This document shows positions 1 through 6,939 of a stretch of 8,773 bases of DNA, piece by piece. Each line of letters begins with the position of its first letter. The first letter of the stretch is position 1. The notes under the pieces were generated by a model. It had not been told where the DNA came from and did not search any database. It saw only the letters and a list, made by a program, of their open reading frames with translations. Made by a program: the position numbers and the translations under genes. The DNA is taken from the NCBI GenBank assembly GCA_903931645.1, contig CAIZDF010000198.1, positions 1 to 8,773 on the forward strand, read 5' to 3'. The stretch comes from an uncultured Tolumonas sp. GTDB lineage: Bacteria > Pseudomonadota > Gammaproteobacteria > Enterobacterales > Aeromonadaceae.

Positions 1-610
1 CAGAATCAAACGTGATCCCTTTACCGACCAGACAAGCCATGATCGGCGCATCCAGATCACCAGTCGGATTGTAATCTAACTTCAGGAAGGCTGGCTCATG
101 CACACTGCCTCGACCCACGTTGTAGAGTCCGGTATAACCTAACTCCTTCAGCGCTTCCCCTTGCAGAATGTGATAATTCACTCGCTCAGGTGCTTGTTTA
201 GCCACAAATTTAGCTGCTTCGGTTGCCAACACGGTTGGATAAACATCATCTGGTGTCGCATTGGTTATCTGACGTGTCCAGCGAGCCGTTTCCAACAGTG
301 CATCCAGCTGGGATTGCTCTTGTTCGCACATATCACCAAGGTCAAGCTGCTGACTGCCACGTGGGTTATAAAAACCCTGACAAAAAGCGAACCGACGTTC
401 CAGATCCCATTCTTCGCCCGTTAAAGCCAGTTGTTTAATGCCCTGACTATCTAAACGACGACCCGCACGTTGAATGAGGCGTAACCAATCCGCTTGTGCG
501 CCAGTGAGATGAATAAAGGCACAGCCCTGATTAAAACTTAATAAGGCGTTTTCACCCCAGCAGGCATCAGCAGGAGCTTCAACCAGAATAACAGCCATGG
601 ATGCAGTCAT
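1..610 (-). CDS. pepB: Peptidase B (M17 leucyl aminopeptidase family), 5' part only
   Basis: PepB is a cytoplasmic metal-dependent aminopeptidase of the M17 family that removes N-terminal residues from peptides. The window holds the first 203 codons, which are the N-terminal domain and the entry to the catalytic domain. The family is about 427 residues long, so about half is missing. The reading frame runs off the window edge directly after LVGKGITFDS, the conserved M17 motif; Lys197 and Asp202 correspond to metal-site residues. Further PepB-like stretches are GEEWDLERRFAFCQG and LDYNPTGD. I chose the ATG at 610-608 because a GGGAAAG-like ribosome site precedes it; a second in-frame ATG at 598 has none. 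The position after fdx matches the E. coli order, except that iscX is missing. A strong hairpin ends 27 nt upstream of the start, so expression probably depends on read-through or RNA processing. Confidence 0.93.
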   Translation of the reverse strand, partial: MTASMAVILVEAPADACWGENALLSFNQGCAFIHLTGAQADWLRLIQRAGRRLDSQGIKQLALTGEEWDLERRFAFCQGFYNPRGSQQLDLGDMCEQEQSQLDALLETARWTRQITNATPDDVYPTVLATEAAKFVAKQAPERVNYHILQGEALKELGYTGLYNVGRGSVHEPAFLKLDYNPTGDLDAPIMACLVGKGITFDS

Positions 611-637
611 GATTCTTTCCCGAAATCCTGAAAATAG

Positions 638-684
638 AAATGGAGCAACAGGTTACCACTTCAAGTGGCTCTGGTGCTCCATTT
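638..684 (-). terminator. Strong hairpin, probable terminator after fdx
   Basis: The outer arms AAATGGAGCA (638-647) and TGCTCCATTT (675-684) are perfect 10-bp inverted repeats. Inside them CAG pairs with CTG, and near the apex CCACT pairs with AGTGG. On the minus strand the stem ends in ATTT and is followed by CTATTTTC, an imperfect U-rich tail. It begins 12 nt after the fdx stop codon and ends 27 nt before the pepB start. It could be a full terminator, a leaky one that lowers pepB expression, or an RNA-stabilising end. No REP family was recognised. Confidence 0.7.
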
Positions 685-696
685 TCATGTAACAAA

Positions 697-1035
697 TTAG
701 TGTTGTTCAGACGCCAGATTGATCGTGTATTTTGGAATTTCTACCGTCAAATCTTCGTCAGCCACTCGAGCTTGGCAACCTAAGCGCGAATCAGGCTCCA
801 GACCCCAGGCTTTATCCAACATGTCATCTTCGAGTTCATCACTCGGTTCAAGTGAGTCAAAACCTTCACGCACGATACAGTGGCAGGTGGTACAAGCGCA
901 GGATTTCTCGCAGGCATGTTCAATGTTGATCCCATTGGCTAATGCAACATCCAGAATAGTTTCACCTTCTGCAGCCTCGACCACCATGCCATCTGGACAC
1001 AGTTTTTCATGGGGTAAAAATACGATTTTCGGCAT
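697..1035 (-). CDS. fdx: ISC-type [2Fe-2S] ferredoxin
   Basis: This is the adrenodoxin-type ferredoxin of the ISC system. It carries a [2Fe-2S] cluster and supplies electrons for cluster assembly on IscU and IscS. The protein has 112 residues, against 111 in E. coli. The cluster ligands are visible as Cys42, Cys48 and Cys51 in the stretch HACEKSCACTTCHC and Cys87 in SRLGCQAR. The acidic segment around residues 66-71 and the DMLDKAWGLEP stretch are typical of the family. Its ATG shares one base with the hscA stop codon (TGATG), so the two genes are probably translationally coupled. The hairpin at 638-684 follows. In E. coli iscX comes next, but here there is no room for it before pepB. Confidence 0.98.
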   Translation of the reverse strand: MPKIVFLPHEKLCPDGMVVEAAEGETILDVALANGINIEHACEKSCACTTCHCIVREGFDSLEPSDELEDDMLDKAWGLEPDSRLGCQARVADEDLTVEIPKYTINLASEQH

Positions 1036-2885
1036 CAGTTCACCTCGTCAATCTTGTGTCCCTGCAATGCCTGACGGATTGATGCATCCATACGTCGGGC
1101 AGCAAATTCACTGGTTGTTTCGTCCAGCGCAGTGATAGCGACTTTGATCGCATCTGGATCACTACCTTGCTGAACATTTACTAAATTTTGTACTGCCGCA
1201 TCGATAGCAGCTAATTCGTCTGCGGAGAGCAGTGTCTCACCATCTTTGCGCAGCGCCTGACGTAAGCTTTCCAGCACACGATCGGCTTCAACTTTTTGCT
1301 CCACCAGCATGCGCGCCTGAATATCTTTCTCGGCGAATTCCATCGATTCACGCAACATACGCAGCATGTCATCTTCCTGTAGACCATAGGAAGGTTTCAC
1401 TTCGATGGCAGCCTGCACACCAGTGCTTTTTTCCATCGCACTAACAGAGAGTAGACCATCCGCATCGACCTGAAAGGTCACCCGAATATGCGCGGCGCCT
1501 GCTGCTAATGGCGGAATATCGCGTAAGGTAAAGCGCGCTAATGAACGGCAATCGCTGACCAGTTCGCGTTCACCTTGCAGCACATGGATCATCATGGCCG
1601 TTTGACCGTCTTTGAAAGTGGTGAAATCTTGTGCTCGTGCAACGGGAATAGTGGTATTGCGTGGGATGATCTTCTCAACCAGACCACCCATGGTCTCAAG
1701 ACCGAGCGACAACGGGATCACATCCAGCAGCAACATTTCTGATTCAGGCTTGTTACCCACCAGAATGTCGGCTTGAATCGCTGCGCCAATCGCAACCACT
1801 TTATCTGGGTCAATACTGGTTAACGGTGTGCGGCCAAAGAAATCACCTACCAGCTGACGCACCAAAGGCACACGAGTCGAACCACCGACCATGACGACCT
1901 CCAGCACTTCGTCTGCCGTAATATCGGCATCTTTTAATGCGCGACGACACGACATCAATGTGCGTTTCACCAGCGGCGTGATGAGTTCTTCAAACTGAGC
2001 ACGATTAATGTGACCAGTCCATTGTGCAAATTGAACATCAACAGCATCGCTGCTACTCAGTAGTTGTTTCACATCGCAGGCCAAATCAAGCAGCTGACGT
2101 TGCACTTGTGGCGTAAATGGTGCGGTTAAATTGGCCTGCGCTGCAATCCAATCTGCCAGCAGATGATCAAAATCATCGCCACCGAGCGCAGAGTCACCAC
2201 CGGTAGCCATCACTTCAAATACGCCCTGATGTAGACGCAAAATTGAAATATCAAAGGTGCCACCGCCCAAGTCATACACGGCAATCACACCTTCCTGACC
2301 AGAGTCGAGGCCATAAGCAACGGCCGCCGCGGTTGGTTCATTCAACAACCGCAGCACATGCATGCCAGCCAGACGTGCGGCATCTTTAGTGGCTTGACGT
2401 TGTGCATCATTAAAATAAGCAGGCACTGTGATCACCACGCCATCAAGCTCAGATTCCAGCGCTTGCGTGGCACGTAACTGTAATGCTTTCAGAATTTCAG
2501 CCGAAACCTGAACCGGATTGATGTCGCCCTGACAAGTGTGAATATGCACTAAGCCGTTATCGCCACCGGTAAATTGATACGGCAGGTTGGTCTGTGTGAC
2601 ATCAGCCAGTGCTTTTCCCATCAGACGTTTAACAGACTGGATAGTATTCAGCGGATCTTCTGCAGCAGCATCTTTCGCTTCAGAACCGATCTGTAATGAA
2701 TCGGGTAAATAACGGACAACTGATGGCAGAATATCCCTTCCTGCTGCATCAGCCAGTGTTTCTGCTACGCCACTACGAACGACAGCGACCAATGAGTTGG
2801 TTGTTCCCAAATCGATGCCGACCGCCCATTTTTGCTGATGCGGAGCAGCACTCAGCCCGGGTTCTGCAATGTGCAATAAAGCCAT
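1035..2885 (-). CDS. hscA: Fe-S assembly Hsp70 chaperone HscA
   Basis: HscA is a specialised Hsp70 that binds the LPPVK motif of IscU and, driven by ATP and HscB, promotes cluster release. Its 616 residues equal the E. coli length. The N-terminal nucleotide-binding domain covers about residues 20-385, with phosphate-binding GIDLGTTNS near residue 23, then [13 protein letters not shown] and [13 protein letters not shown]. The linker [14 protein letters not shown] is followed by the substrate-binding domain and a helical lid ending in DEVN. The ATG at 2885 gives the [15 protein letters not shown] start typical of HscA. Its ribosome site is weak: the best GAGG lies about 14 nt upstream, and a stem-loop (2906-2926) sits just before that. 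HscB precedes it, and fdx follows with a one-base overlap. Confidence 0.98.
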   Translation of the reverse strand: MALLHIAEPGLSAAPHQQKWAVGIDLGTTNSLVAVVRSGVAETLADAAGRDILPSVVRYLPDSLQIGSEAKDAAAEDPLNTIQSVKRLMGKALADVTQTNLPYQFTGGDNGLVHIHTCQGDINPVQVSAEILKALQLRATQALESELDGVVITVPAYFNDAQRQATKDAARLAGMHVLRLLNEPTAAAVAYGLDSGQEGVIAVYDLGGGTFDISILRLHQGVFEVMATGGDSALGGDDFDHLLADWIAAQANLTAPFTPQVQRQLLDLACDVKQLLSSSDAVDVQFAQWTGHINRAQFEELITPLVKRTLMSCRRALKDADITADEVLEVVMVGGSTRVPLVRQLVGDFFGRTPLTSIDPDKVVAIGAAIQADILVGNKPESEMLLLDVIPLSLGLETMGGLVEKIIPRNTTIPVARAQDFTTFKDGQTAMMIHVLQGERELVSDCRSLARFTLRDIPPLAAGAAHIRVTFQVDADGLLSVSAMEKSTGVQAAIEVKPSYGLQEDDMLRMLRESMEFAEKDIQARMLVEQKVEADRVLESLRQALRKDGETLLSADELAAIDAAVQNLVNVQQGSDPDAIKVAITALDETTSEFAARRMDASIRQALQGHKIDEVN

Positions 2886-2905
2886 AACGTATCTTTAGAC
2901 CTCAT

Positions 2906-2926
2906 ATGTATGCCAGCTGCATACAT
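2906..2926 (-). other. Perfect 8-bp inverted repeat in the hscB-hscA gap
   Basis: ATGTATGC (2906-2913) and GCATACAT (2919-2926) are perfect reverse complements around a 5-nt loop. In the minus-strand mRNA the hairpin ends 20 nt before the hscA start codon and directly abuts the only GAGG. No U-tract follows, so it is not a terminator. An effect on hscA translation or mRNA stability is possible but is inference. Confidence 0.55.
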
Positions 2927-2930
2927 TATT

Positions 2931-2975
2931 CGTTGTAAATTAAGTCGTTATAAATTCAGCCGTTATAAATCAAAG
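2931..2975 (-). repeat. Three tandem copies of a 15-bp unit spanning the hscB stop codon
   Basis: The plus-strand units start at 2931, 2946 and 2961. Each begins CGTTRTAAAT, and neighbouring copies agree at 12 of 15 positions. The third unit contains the end of hscB with its TAA stop at 2965-2963. The second unit repeats a TAA in the same frame (2950-2948), giving a back-up stop. It looks like a short tandem duplication of the gene end. Confidence 0.75.
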
Positions 2976-3478
2976 AGTGACTCTTCCAGCTTGTCCAGCT
3001 CATCCTTCATTTTCTGAACAAACTTCAATTTACGCAGGGTTTCTGCCGCTTCGAGATATTGAGCTGCGGCAATTTGCTGCTCCAGCGACAGGAAATAACG
3101 TTGATAATACTGTTTCACTCTGACCAGAAAACCAGTGATTGCGGCTTCATCGGGTTGGTGTTGCAGATCATCGAGCTCTTCGCGCCATTCCAGTTGTTCC
3201 ATCAAAAAAGCGGTATCTTTGACGGTTTGTTGCTCATGACGAAGATCAATACCCTGTAATACCAGTATATATTCCGCCCGAGCCAGCGGTAATTTTAACG
3301 TATTATAGGCACTGTTGATTTCGACACTCTGCTGCATTGCTTCCAGCTTAATCGCGTCGGCCTGCGCTGCGACATTATCCGGATGAAACTGTCTTTGCAG
3401 TTCACGATAACGAACCGCCAGTTGCGCCGTATCAAGGTTCAACGAGACCGGGATCTGAAATAACTCAAAGTAATTCAC
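2963..3478 (-). CDS. hscB: Fe-S assembly J-domain co-chaperone HscB
   Basis: HscB (Hsc20) is the J-protein partner of HscA. It delivers IscU to HscA and stimulates its ATPase. The 171 residues match the E. coli length exactly. The J domain occupies about residues 1-75 with the essential HPD at 32-34 (QRQFHPDN); the following residue is Asn rather than the usual Lys. The C-terminal helical domain (about 85-171) includes the family signature TAFLMEQLEWREELDD, which contributes to IscU binding. Translation starts at GTG (3478-3476), supported by AGAGGGA eight or nine bases upstream and by alignment with the E. coli start (MDYF). It is separated from iscA by a terminator-like hairpin, and its 3' end lies in a 15-bp tandem repeat. 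Confidence 0.97.
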   Translation of the reverse strand: MNYFELFQIPVSLNLDTAQLAVRYRELQRQFHPDNVAAQADAIKLEAMQQSVEINSAYNTLKLPLARAEYILVLQGIDLRHEQQTVKDTAFLMEQLEWREELDDLQHQPDEAAITGFLVRVKQYYQRYFLSLEQQIAAAQYLEAAETLRKLKFVQKMKDELDKLEESLFDL

Positions 3479-3505
3479 AAGCTATTCCCTCTGGGGATAA
3501 AAATG

Positions 3506-3530
3506 AAAAAGGCGCCTGAATGCGCCTTTT
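3506..3530 (-). terminator. Intrinsic terminator between iscA and hscB
   Basis: On the minus strand AAAAGGCGC and GCGCCTTTT form a perfect 9-bp stem with a 6-nt loop (ATTCAG). The stem ends in a run of five T followed by CATTTTTA. This is a textbook Rho-independent terminator form. It lies 55 nt after the iscA stop and about 27 nt before the hscB start, inside what is usually one isc operon. Partial read-through would give less HscBA-Fdx than IscRSUA. Confidence 0.85.
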
Positions 3531-3559
3531 ATCATGTAACAGTACAGTAAGCGAGTCGA
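3531..3559 (-). promoter_or_regulatory. Weak candidate promoter for hscBA-fdx
   Basis: TCGACT (3559-3554, four of six to TTGACA) is followed, after a 17-bp spacer, by CATGAT (3536-3531, four of six to TATAAT). The expected start near 3524 falls inside the terminator stem, so such a transcript would not carry the full hairpin. Matches of this quality also arise by chance. Confidence 0.25.
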
Positions 3560-3585
3560 ATTCGCATTACGCTTCTGATGACGGT

Positions 3586-3909
3586 TTAAACGGTGAAACT
3601 TTCACCGCAACCACAGGCATCTTTAACGTTAGGGTTGTTGAATTTAAAGCCTTCATTCAACCCTTCTTTGACAAAATCCAGCTCAGTGCCGTCCAGATAG
3701 GCGAGACTTTTAGCATCAATAATTACTTTGACGCCTTTATCATCAAATACCTGATCTTCACCGTTCACTTCATCAACGAATTCGAGAACGTAGGCCATAC
3801 CGGAACAGCCGGAAGTTTTAACGCCAAGGCGCAAGCCCACGCCTTTACCGCGATTAGTGAGAAACCGTTTTACGCGATCTGCGGCTGAGTCCGATAATGT
3901 AATACCCAT
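3586..3909 (-). CDS. iscA: A-type Fe-S carrier protein IscA
   Basis: IscA is an A-type carrier that binds iron or an Fe-S cluster and passes clusters, notably [4Fe-4S], to target proteins. The 107 residues equal E. coli IscA. The three conserved cysteines are present: Cys35 in TSGCSGMAY, and Cys99 and Cys101 in ACGCGESF near the C terminus. The ATG at 3909 is preceded by TAGGA at short spacing and gives the standard [10 protein letters not shown] start. It lies 46 bp downstream of iscU, across the 13-bp tandem repeats, and is the last gene before the intrinsic terminator at 3506-3530. Confidence 0.98.
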   Translation of the reverse strand: MGITLSDSAADRVKRFLTNRGKGVGLRLGVKTSGCSGMAYVLEFVDEVNGEDQVFDDKGVKVIIDAKSLAYLDGTELDFVKEGLNEGFKFNNPNVKDACGCGESFTV

Positions 3910-3926
3910 ACGTTCCTACCCTACTA

Positions 3927-3965
3927 AACTTATACCAAGTACTTACACCAAATACTTATACCAAA
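3927..3965 (-). repeat. Three tandem copies of a 13-bp unit spanning the iscU stop codon
   Basis: The plus-strand units start at 3927, 3940 and 3953 and share the core ACTTAYACCAA. Units two and three differ at one of 13 positions, and units one and three at two. Each holds a TAA on the minus strand (3958-3956, 3945-3943, 3932-3930). Because the period is 13, these stops fall in all three reading frames. The array fills most of the iscU-iscA gap. Confidence 0.8.
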
Positions 3966-4342
3966 CCTTTTTTATGCTTATAGTCTGCAATCGCTGCTTT
4001 AATGGCATCTTCCGCCAAAATTGAACAGTGGATTTTCACTGGTGGCAAAGCCAATTCTTCAGCAATATCCGTGTTCTTGATTGCTTGCGCTTCATCCAGC
4101 GTTTTGCCCTTAACCCATTCGGTTACCAGAGAACTGGAAGCAATCGCTGAACCACAACCATAAGTCTTAAACTTGGCATCTTCAATGATACCTTGTTCAT
4201 TTACTTTCAATTGTAACTTCATGACATCACCACAAGCTGGTGCACCGACCATACCTGTTGCAACATTCGGATCATTTTTATCGAAGGAACCAACATTGCG
4301 CGGGTGTTCGTAATGATCAATAACTTTTTCACTGTAAGCCAT
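3956..4342 (-). CDS. iscU: Fe-S cluster scaffold protein IscU
   Basis: IscU is the scaffold on which sulfur from IscS and iron are combined into a cluster before transfer to carriers and apoproteins. The 128 residues equal E. coli IscU. The active-site residues are all present: Cys37 and Asp39 in APACGD, Cys63 in YGCGSA, and His105-Cys106 in the KIHC stretch. The HscA recognition motif LPPVK occupies 99-103 in standard form, so the chaperone cycle should be intact. AGGAGAG precedes the ATG at good spacing. The gap from iscS is 18 bp. The stop codon lies in a 13-bp tandem repeat. Confidence 0.99.
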   Translation of the reverse strand: MAYSEKVIDHYEHPRNVGSFDKNDPNVATGMVGAPACGDVMKLQLKVNEQGIIEDAKFKTYGCGSAIASSSLVTEWVKGKTLDEAQAIKNTDIAEELALPPVKIHCSILAEDAIKAAIADYKHKKGLV

Positions 4343-4360
4343 AATATACTCTCCTAACTA

Positions 4361-5575
4361 TCAGTGACTAACCCACTCGACCTTGCTGAGGTCAATCCCT
4401 TCTTTAAACATATCCCACAACGGTGATAAATCGCGTAACTTACCAATCGAATTACGGATCAGACCAATTGCATAATCAATTTCTTCTTCGGTTGTAAAAC
4501 GACCGATACTGAAACGGATCGAGCTGTGCGCCAGTTCATCATTCAAACCTAATGCACGCAGCACATAAGACGGTTCCAGGCTGGCAGAAGTACAGGCTGA
4601 ACCCGATGAAACCGCCAAATCTTTCAGCGCCATCATCAATGATTCACCTTCAACATAAGCAAAGCTGATGTTCAGGTTGCCAGCAACGCGGTGTTCCATT
4701 GAGCCGTTAACAAAGACTTGTTCAATATCTTTCAGGCCATTGTATAAACGGTCACGCAGTGCCTTAATACGAACAGATTCATCCGCCATTTCCAGTTTTG
4801 CAATGCGGAAGGCTTCGCCCATTCCCACGATCTGGTGAGTTGGCAATGTGCCGGAGCGCATACCACGCTCATGACCACCACCGTGCATCTGAGCTTCCAG
4901 ACGGACACGTGGTTTACGTCGCACGTACAGAGCACCGATACCTTTCGGGCCATACGCTTTATGCGCAGACAGAGACAGCAAATCAATTTTCATTGCGTCA
5001 ACGTCGATTTCAACTTTACCAGCGCTTTGCGCGGCATCGACATGGAACAGAATTTTGCGGGCACGACACAATTCGCCGATTGCAGCCAGATCCTGGATCA
5101 CGCCAATTTCGTTATTCACATGCATGATGCTGACCAGAATGGTGTCGGGGCGCATAGCAGCTTCAATCTGCTGCAGTGTAAATAAACCGTTAGATTGCGG
5201 CTCAAGGTAGGTCACCTCTGAGCCTTCAGATTCCAGATGACGGCAAGTATCCAGAACTGCTTTATGTTCGGTTGTGCTGGTAATAATGTGTGTACCCTGT
5301 TTCACATAGAAATGGGCTGCACCTTTAATTGCCAGGTTATTAGATTCAGTAGCACCAGAAGTGAAGACGATTTCACGCGGATCAGCGCCAATCAAATCAG
5401 CAATATTATTGCGTGCTTCATCGATGGCTTCTTCCGCTTGCCAACCAAAACGGTGTGAACGGGATGCTGGATTACCAAAATTACCGTCCAGTGTTAAACA
5501 TTGCATCATCTTTTCAGCAACACGAGGATCGACTGGGCAAGTTGCTGAATAATCAAGATAAATCGGGAGTTTCAT
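4361..5575 (-). CDS. iscS: Cysteine desulfurase IscS
   Basis: IscS is the PLP-dependent enzyme that converts L-cysteine to L-alanine and carries the sulfur as a persulfide. It supplies Fe-S assembly, tRNA thiolation and other pathways. From the second of two adjacent ATGs the product has 404 residues, as in E. coli. I prefer that start (5575) because it gives the conserved [12 protein letters not shown] and puts GGAG six bases upstream; starting at 5578 would add one Met. Visible key residues are His104 (TTEHKAV), the PLP lysine Lys206 ([10 protein letters not shown]) and the mobile-loop Cys328 (GSACTSAS). Residue 13 is Cys where E. coli has Thr. The upstream ATG directly touches the iscR stop codon, so there is no iscR-iscS linker. 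Confidence 0.98.
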   Translation of the reverse strand: MKLPIYLDYSATCPVDPRVAEKMMQCLTLDGNFGNPASRSHRFGWQAEEAIDEARNNIADLIGADPREIVFTSGATESNNLAIKGAAHFYVKQGTHIITSTTEHKAVLDTCRHLESEGSEVTYLEPQSNGLFTLQQIEAAMRPDTILVSIMHVNNEIGVIQDLAAIGELCRARKILFHVDAAQSAGKVEIDVDAMKIDLLSLSAHKAYGPKGIGALYVRRKPRVRLEAQMHGGGHERGMRSGTLPTHQIVGMGEAFRIAKLEMADESVRIKALRDRLYNGLKDIEQVFVNGSMEHRVAGNLNISFAYVEGESLMMALKDLAVSSGSACTSASLEPSYVLRALGLNDELAHSSIRFSIGRFTTEEEIDYAIGLIRNSIGKLRDLSPLWDMFKEGIDLSKVEWVSH

Positions 5576-5578
5576 CAT

Positions 5579-6085
5579 TTACTCCATTAAACTTTCAATA
5601 ATTGAATCTGCACTCATCATCGGTTTACGTTGTGATTGAGCAGAGTTCTGATGTTTATTCTGTTGTTCGGAAACACGCTTTACTTCAGCCTGACGAACGA
5701 GTTCACCCAAGGTAATTTCATCCAGAAAGTCGCTGATACGTGCGCTGAGATCACGCCATAATGAATGAGTCAGACACTGAACACCACCCTGACAGCCTGT
5801 TTCACCATGGCAACGGGTAGCATCTACCGATTCATTTACCGCTGCAATGATTTTACCGACCGCAATTTTATCTGCATTGGCACCAAGACGATAACCACCG
5901 CCCGGACCACGCACACTGGATACCAAACCATTCTTACGCAGACGGGCAAACAACTGTTCCAGATAGGAAAGTGAAATACCCTGCCGCTCTGAAATATCCG
6001 CCAGTGGTACCGGCCCCAGCTCGGCATGTAAGGCAACATCCAGCATCGCTGTTACCGCATAGCGTCCTTTAGAAGTCAGTCTCAT
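5579..6085 (-). CDS. iscR: Fe-S cluster-sensing transcription regulator IscR
   Basis: IscR is an Rrf2-family regulator. With a [2Fe-2S] cluster it represses the isc promoter through type 1 sites, and it also acts at type 2 sites without the cluster. I used the ATG at 6085, which gives the universal [19 protein letters not shown] start and 168 residues (E. coli 162). An in-frame ATG at 6094 would add three residues, but a ribosome site only one base from it is unlikely. The winged-helix DNA-binding domain covers about residues 1-80 ([27 protein letters not shown]). The cluster ligands are Cys92, Cys98, Cys104 and His107 ([16 protein letters not shown]). The tail after about residue 135 is polar and poorly conserved. 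Two IscR sites lie upstream, indicating autoregulation. Confidence 0.98.
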   Translation of the reverse strand: MRLTSKGRYAVTAMLDVALHAELGPVPLADISERQGISLSYLEQLFARLRKNGLVSSVRGPGGGYRLGANADKIAVGKIIAAVNESVDATRCHGETGCQGGVQCLTHSLWRDLSARISDFLDEITLGELVRQAEVKRVSEQQNKHQNSAQSQRKPMMSADSIIESLME

Positions 6086-6114
6086 GGCTTGCATACCCGT
6101 TTGTTCATAATGGA

Positions 6115-6146
6115 TTTATGCTGTCATGTCCGACCTTTTCAGTCAA
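6115..6146 (-). promoter_or_regulatory. Probable isc operon promoter
   Basis: TTGACT at 6146-6141 is a five-of-six -35 hexamer and lies inside the proximal IscR site, as expected for a promoter repressed by IscR. The -10 is unclear: AGCATA (6122-6117) has an 18-bp spacer but poor sequence, and CATAAA (6120-6115) is better but needs 20 bp. The leader to the iscR start would be about 25 nt. No terminator separates trmJ from iscR, so read-through from trmJ is also possible. Confidence 0.5.
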
Positions 6147-6150
6147 GTAT
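6126..6150 (-). promoter_or_regulatory. Type 1 IscR-binding site, promoter-proximal
   Basis: Read on the minus strand, this 25-mer matches the published type 1 consensus (ATASYYGACT, RWWWY, AGTCRRSTAT) at 21 of 25 positions. The left half ATACTTGACTG is perfect. The right half is GGTCGGACAT, with mismatches in AGTC and STAT. It overlaps the -35 hexamer, the position that explains repression by cluster-loaded IscR. Confidence 0.8.
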
Positions 6151-6175
6151 TATTCCTACTAAATGACTCAACTAT
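6151..6175 (-). promoter_or_regulatory. Type 1-like IscR-binding site, distal, abutting the first
   Basis: The 25 bases directly upstream of the proximal site match the type 1 consensus at 18 of 25 positions (ATAGTTGAGT on the left, TAGTAGG on the right). The two sites abut without a gap, giving a 25-bp period. E. coli iscR likewise has two type 1 sites. Eight bases of this site lie within the last codons of trmJ. Confidence 0.6.
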
Positions 6176-6896
6176 TACGTGGCGGTTTTTGTATCGAGGT
6201 TAATATTCCGCGCAAAATATTCAGCTCATTACTGTCGGGGCGCATACGGGTAAACATACGCCGTAAACGCATCATGACATGCCCAGAGCGATCAGAATGC
6301 AGGAACTGGGTCTGGTATAATGTTTCTTCCAAATGCTGGAAAAATAGCTCCATTGACGCCTGCGGTGGATAATCACCGTCATCGTCAACCTGAATACCAG
6401 TTTCTTGCTGGGCCAGCCATGCCATACGAATTTCGTAACTCAGCGTCTGCACAGCCATCGCGACATTGAGTGAGCTGTATTCAGGATTAGCCGGAATATT
6501 GACGTGGTAATGGCACTGCTGCAATTCTTCATTACTGAGGCCAGTTCGTTCTCGGCCAAACACCAGTGCCACAGTGCCCTTCTTCGCATCAGTTGCTAAT
6601 CGCTCCCCCATTTCCCGAGGATCCAGCATCGGCCAAGCTAAGGTTCTTGACCGTGCACTGGCGCCAACCACTAAAGAACAATCAGCAATGGCTTCTGCCA
6701 GTGTCGGCACAATACGCAGATTTGCCAGAATATTGGTCGCCCCTGCCGCCAGCGCAACTGATTGCCCATCGGGTGGTTGTACTGGATCAACCAGCACCAG
6801 CTGTGACAATCCCATCGTTTTCATCGCGCGGGCAGCCGAGCCAATATTGCCAGTGTGAGAGGTGTTAACCAAAATTATGCGAACGTTTTCCAGCAT
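6168..6896 (-). CDS. trmJ: tRNA (cytidine/uridine-2'-O-)-methyltransferase TrmJ
   Basis: TrmJ is a SPOUT-class, SAM-dependent enzyme that 2'-O-methylates the base at position 32 of certain tRNAs. The 242 residues agree with E. coli TrmJ (YfhQ). The N-terminal part begins [25 protein letters not shown], with the [14 protein letters not shown] family motif. The trefoil-knot SAM-binding region is seen in [16 protein letters not shown] and [16 protein letters not shown] (about residues 110-150). A C-terminal helical extension ends in [11 protein letters not shown], as in the E. coli protein. The ATG at 6896 has CAGG about nine bases upstream. It lies 43 bp after ubiT with no visible terminator, so the two may be cotranscribed. 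Its 3' end overlaps the distal IscR site. Confidence 0.97.
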   Translation of the reverse strand: MLENVRIILVNTSHTGNIGSAARAMKTMGLSQLVLVDPVQPPDGQSVALAAGATNILANLRIVPTLAEAIADCSLVVGASARSRTLAWPMLDPREMGERLATDAKKGTVALVFGRERTGLSNEELQQCHYHVNIPANPEYSSLNVAMAVQTLSYEIRMAWLAQQETGIQVDDDGDYPPQASMELFFQHLEETLYQTQFLHSDRSGHVMMRLRRMFTRMRPDSNELNILRGILTSIQKPPRNS

Positions 6897-6939
6897 TATG
6901 ACTACCTGTTATGCTTCATCTGCGGGCATGCTATCACAA

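Noticed and set aside
161..438. Two plus-strand open frames of 71-87 codons near the left end
   Set aside because: They are antisense to pepB, whose minus-strand frame is uninterrupted from 610 to the window edge and ends in the M17 metal-site motif.
719..1135. 138-codon plus-strand open frame opposite fdx and the hscA end
   Set aside because: It is the antisense shadow of fdx and hscA. It has no ribosome site and no recognisable domain, and the minus-strand genes are certain.
3370..3385. HscB J-domain reads HPDN instead of HPDK
   Set aside because: The essential HPD tripeptide is intact and the next residue varies among J proteins.
3927..3965. Short direct repeats considered as a CRISPR fragment or iteron array
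   Set aside because: The units are contiguous, 13 bp long and without spacers, they lie between iscU and iscA, and no cas or replication gene is near.
4732..5185. Several 84-116 codon open frames over iscS on both strands
   Set aside because: All lie inside the strongly conserved iscS frame, have odd composition rich in His, Arg or Cys, and lack start signals.
4361..5575. Cys13 in place of the Thr found in E. coli IscS (SATCPVDP)
   Set aside because: All catalytic residues are intact and the position is not known to me as essential, so I treat it as ordinary variation.
6897..6939. Possible promoter or terminator between ubiT and trmJ
   Set aside because: The 43-bp gap holds no stable stem with a T-run and no convincing hexamer pair, only the trmJ ribosome site.
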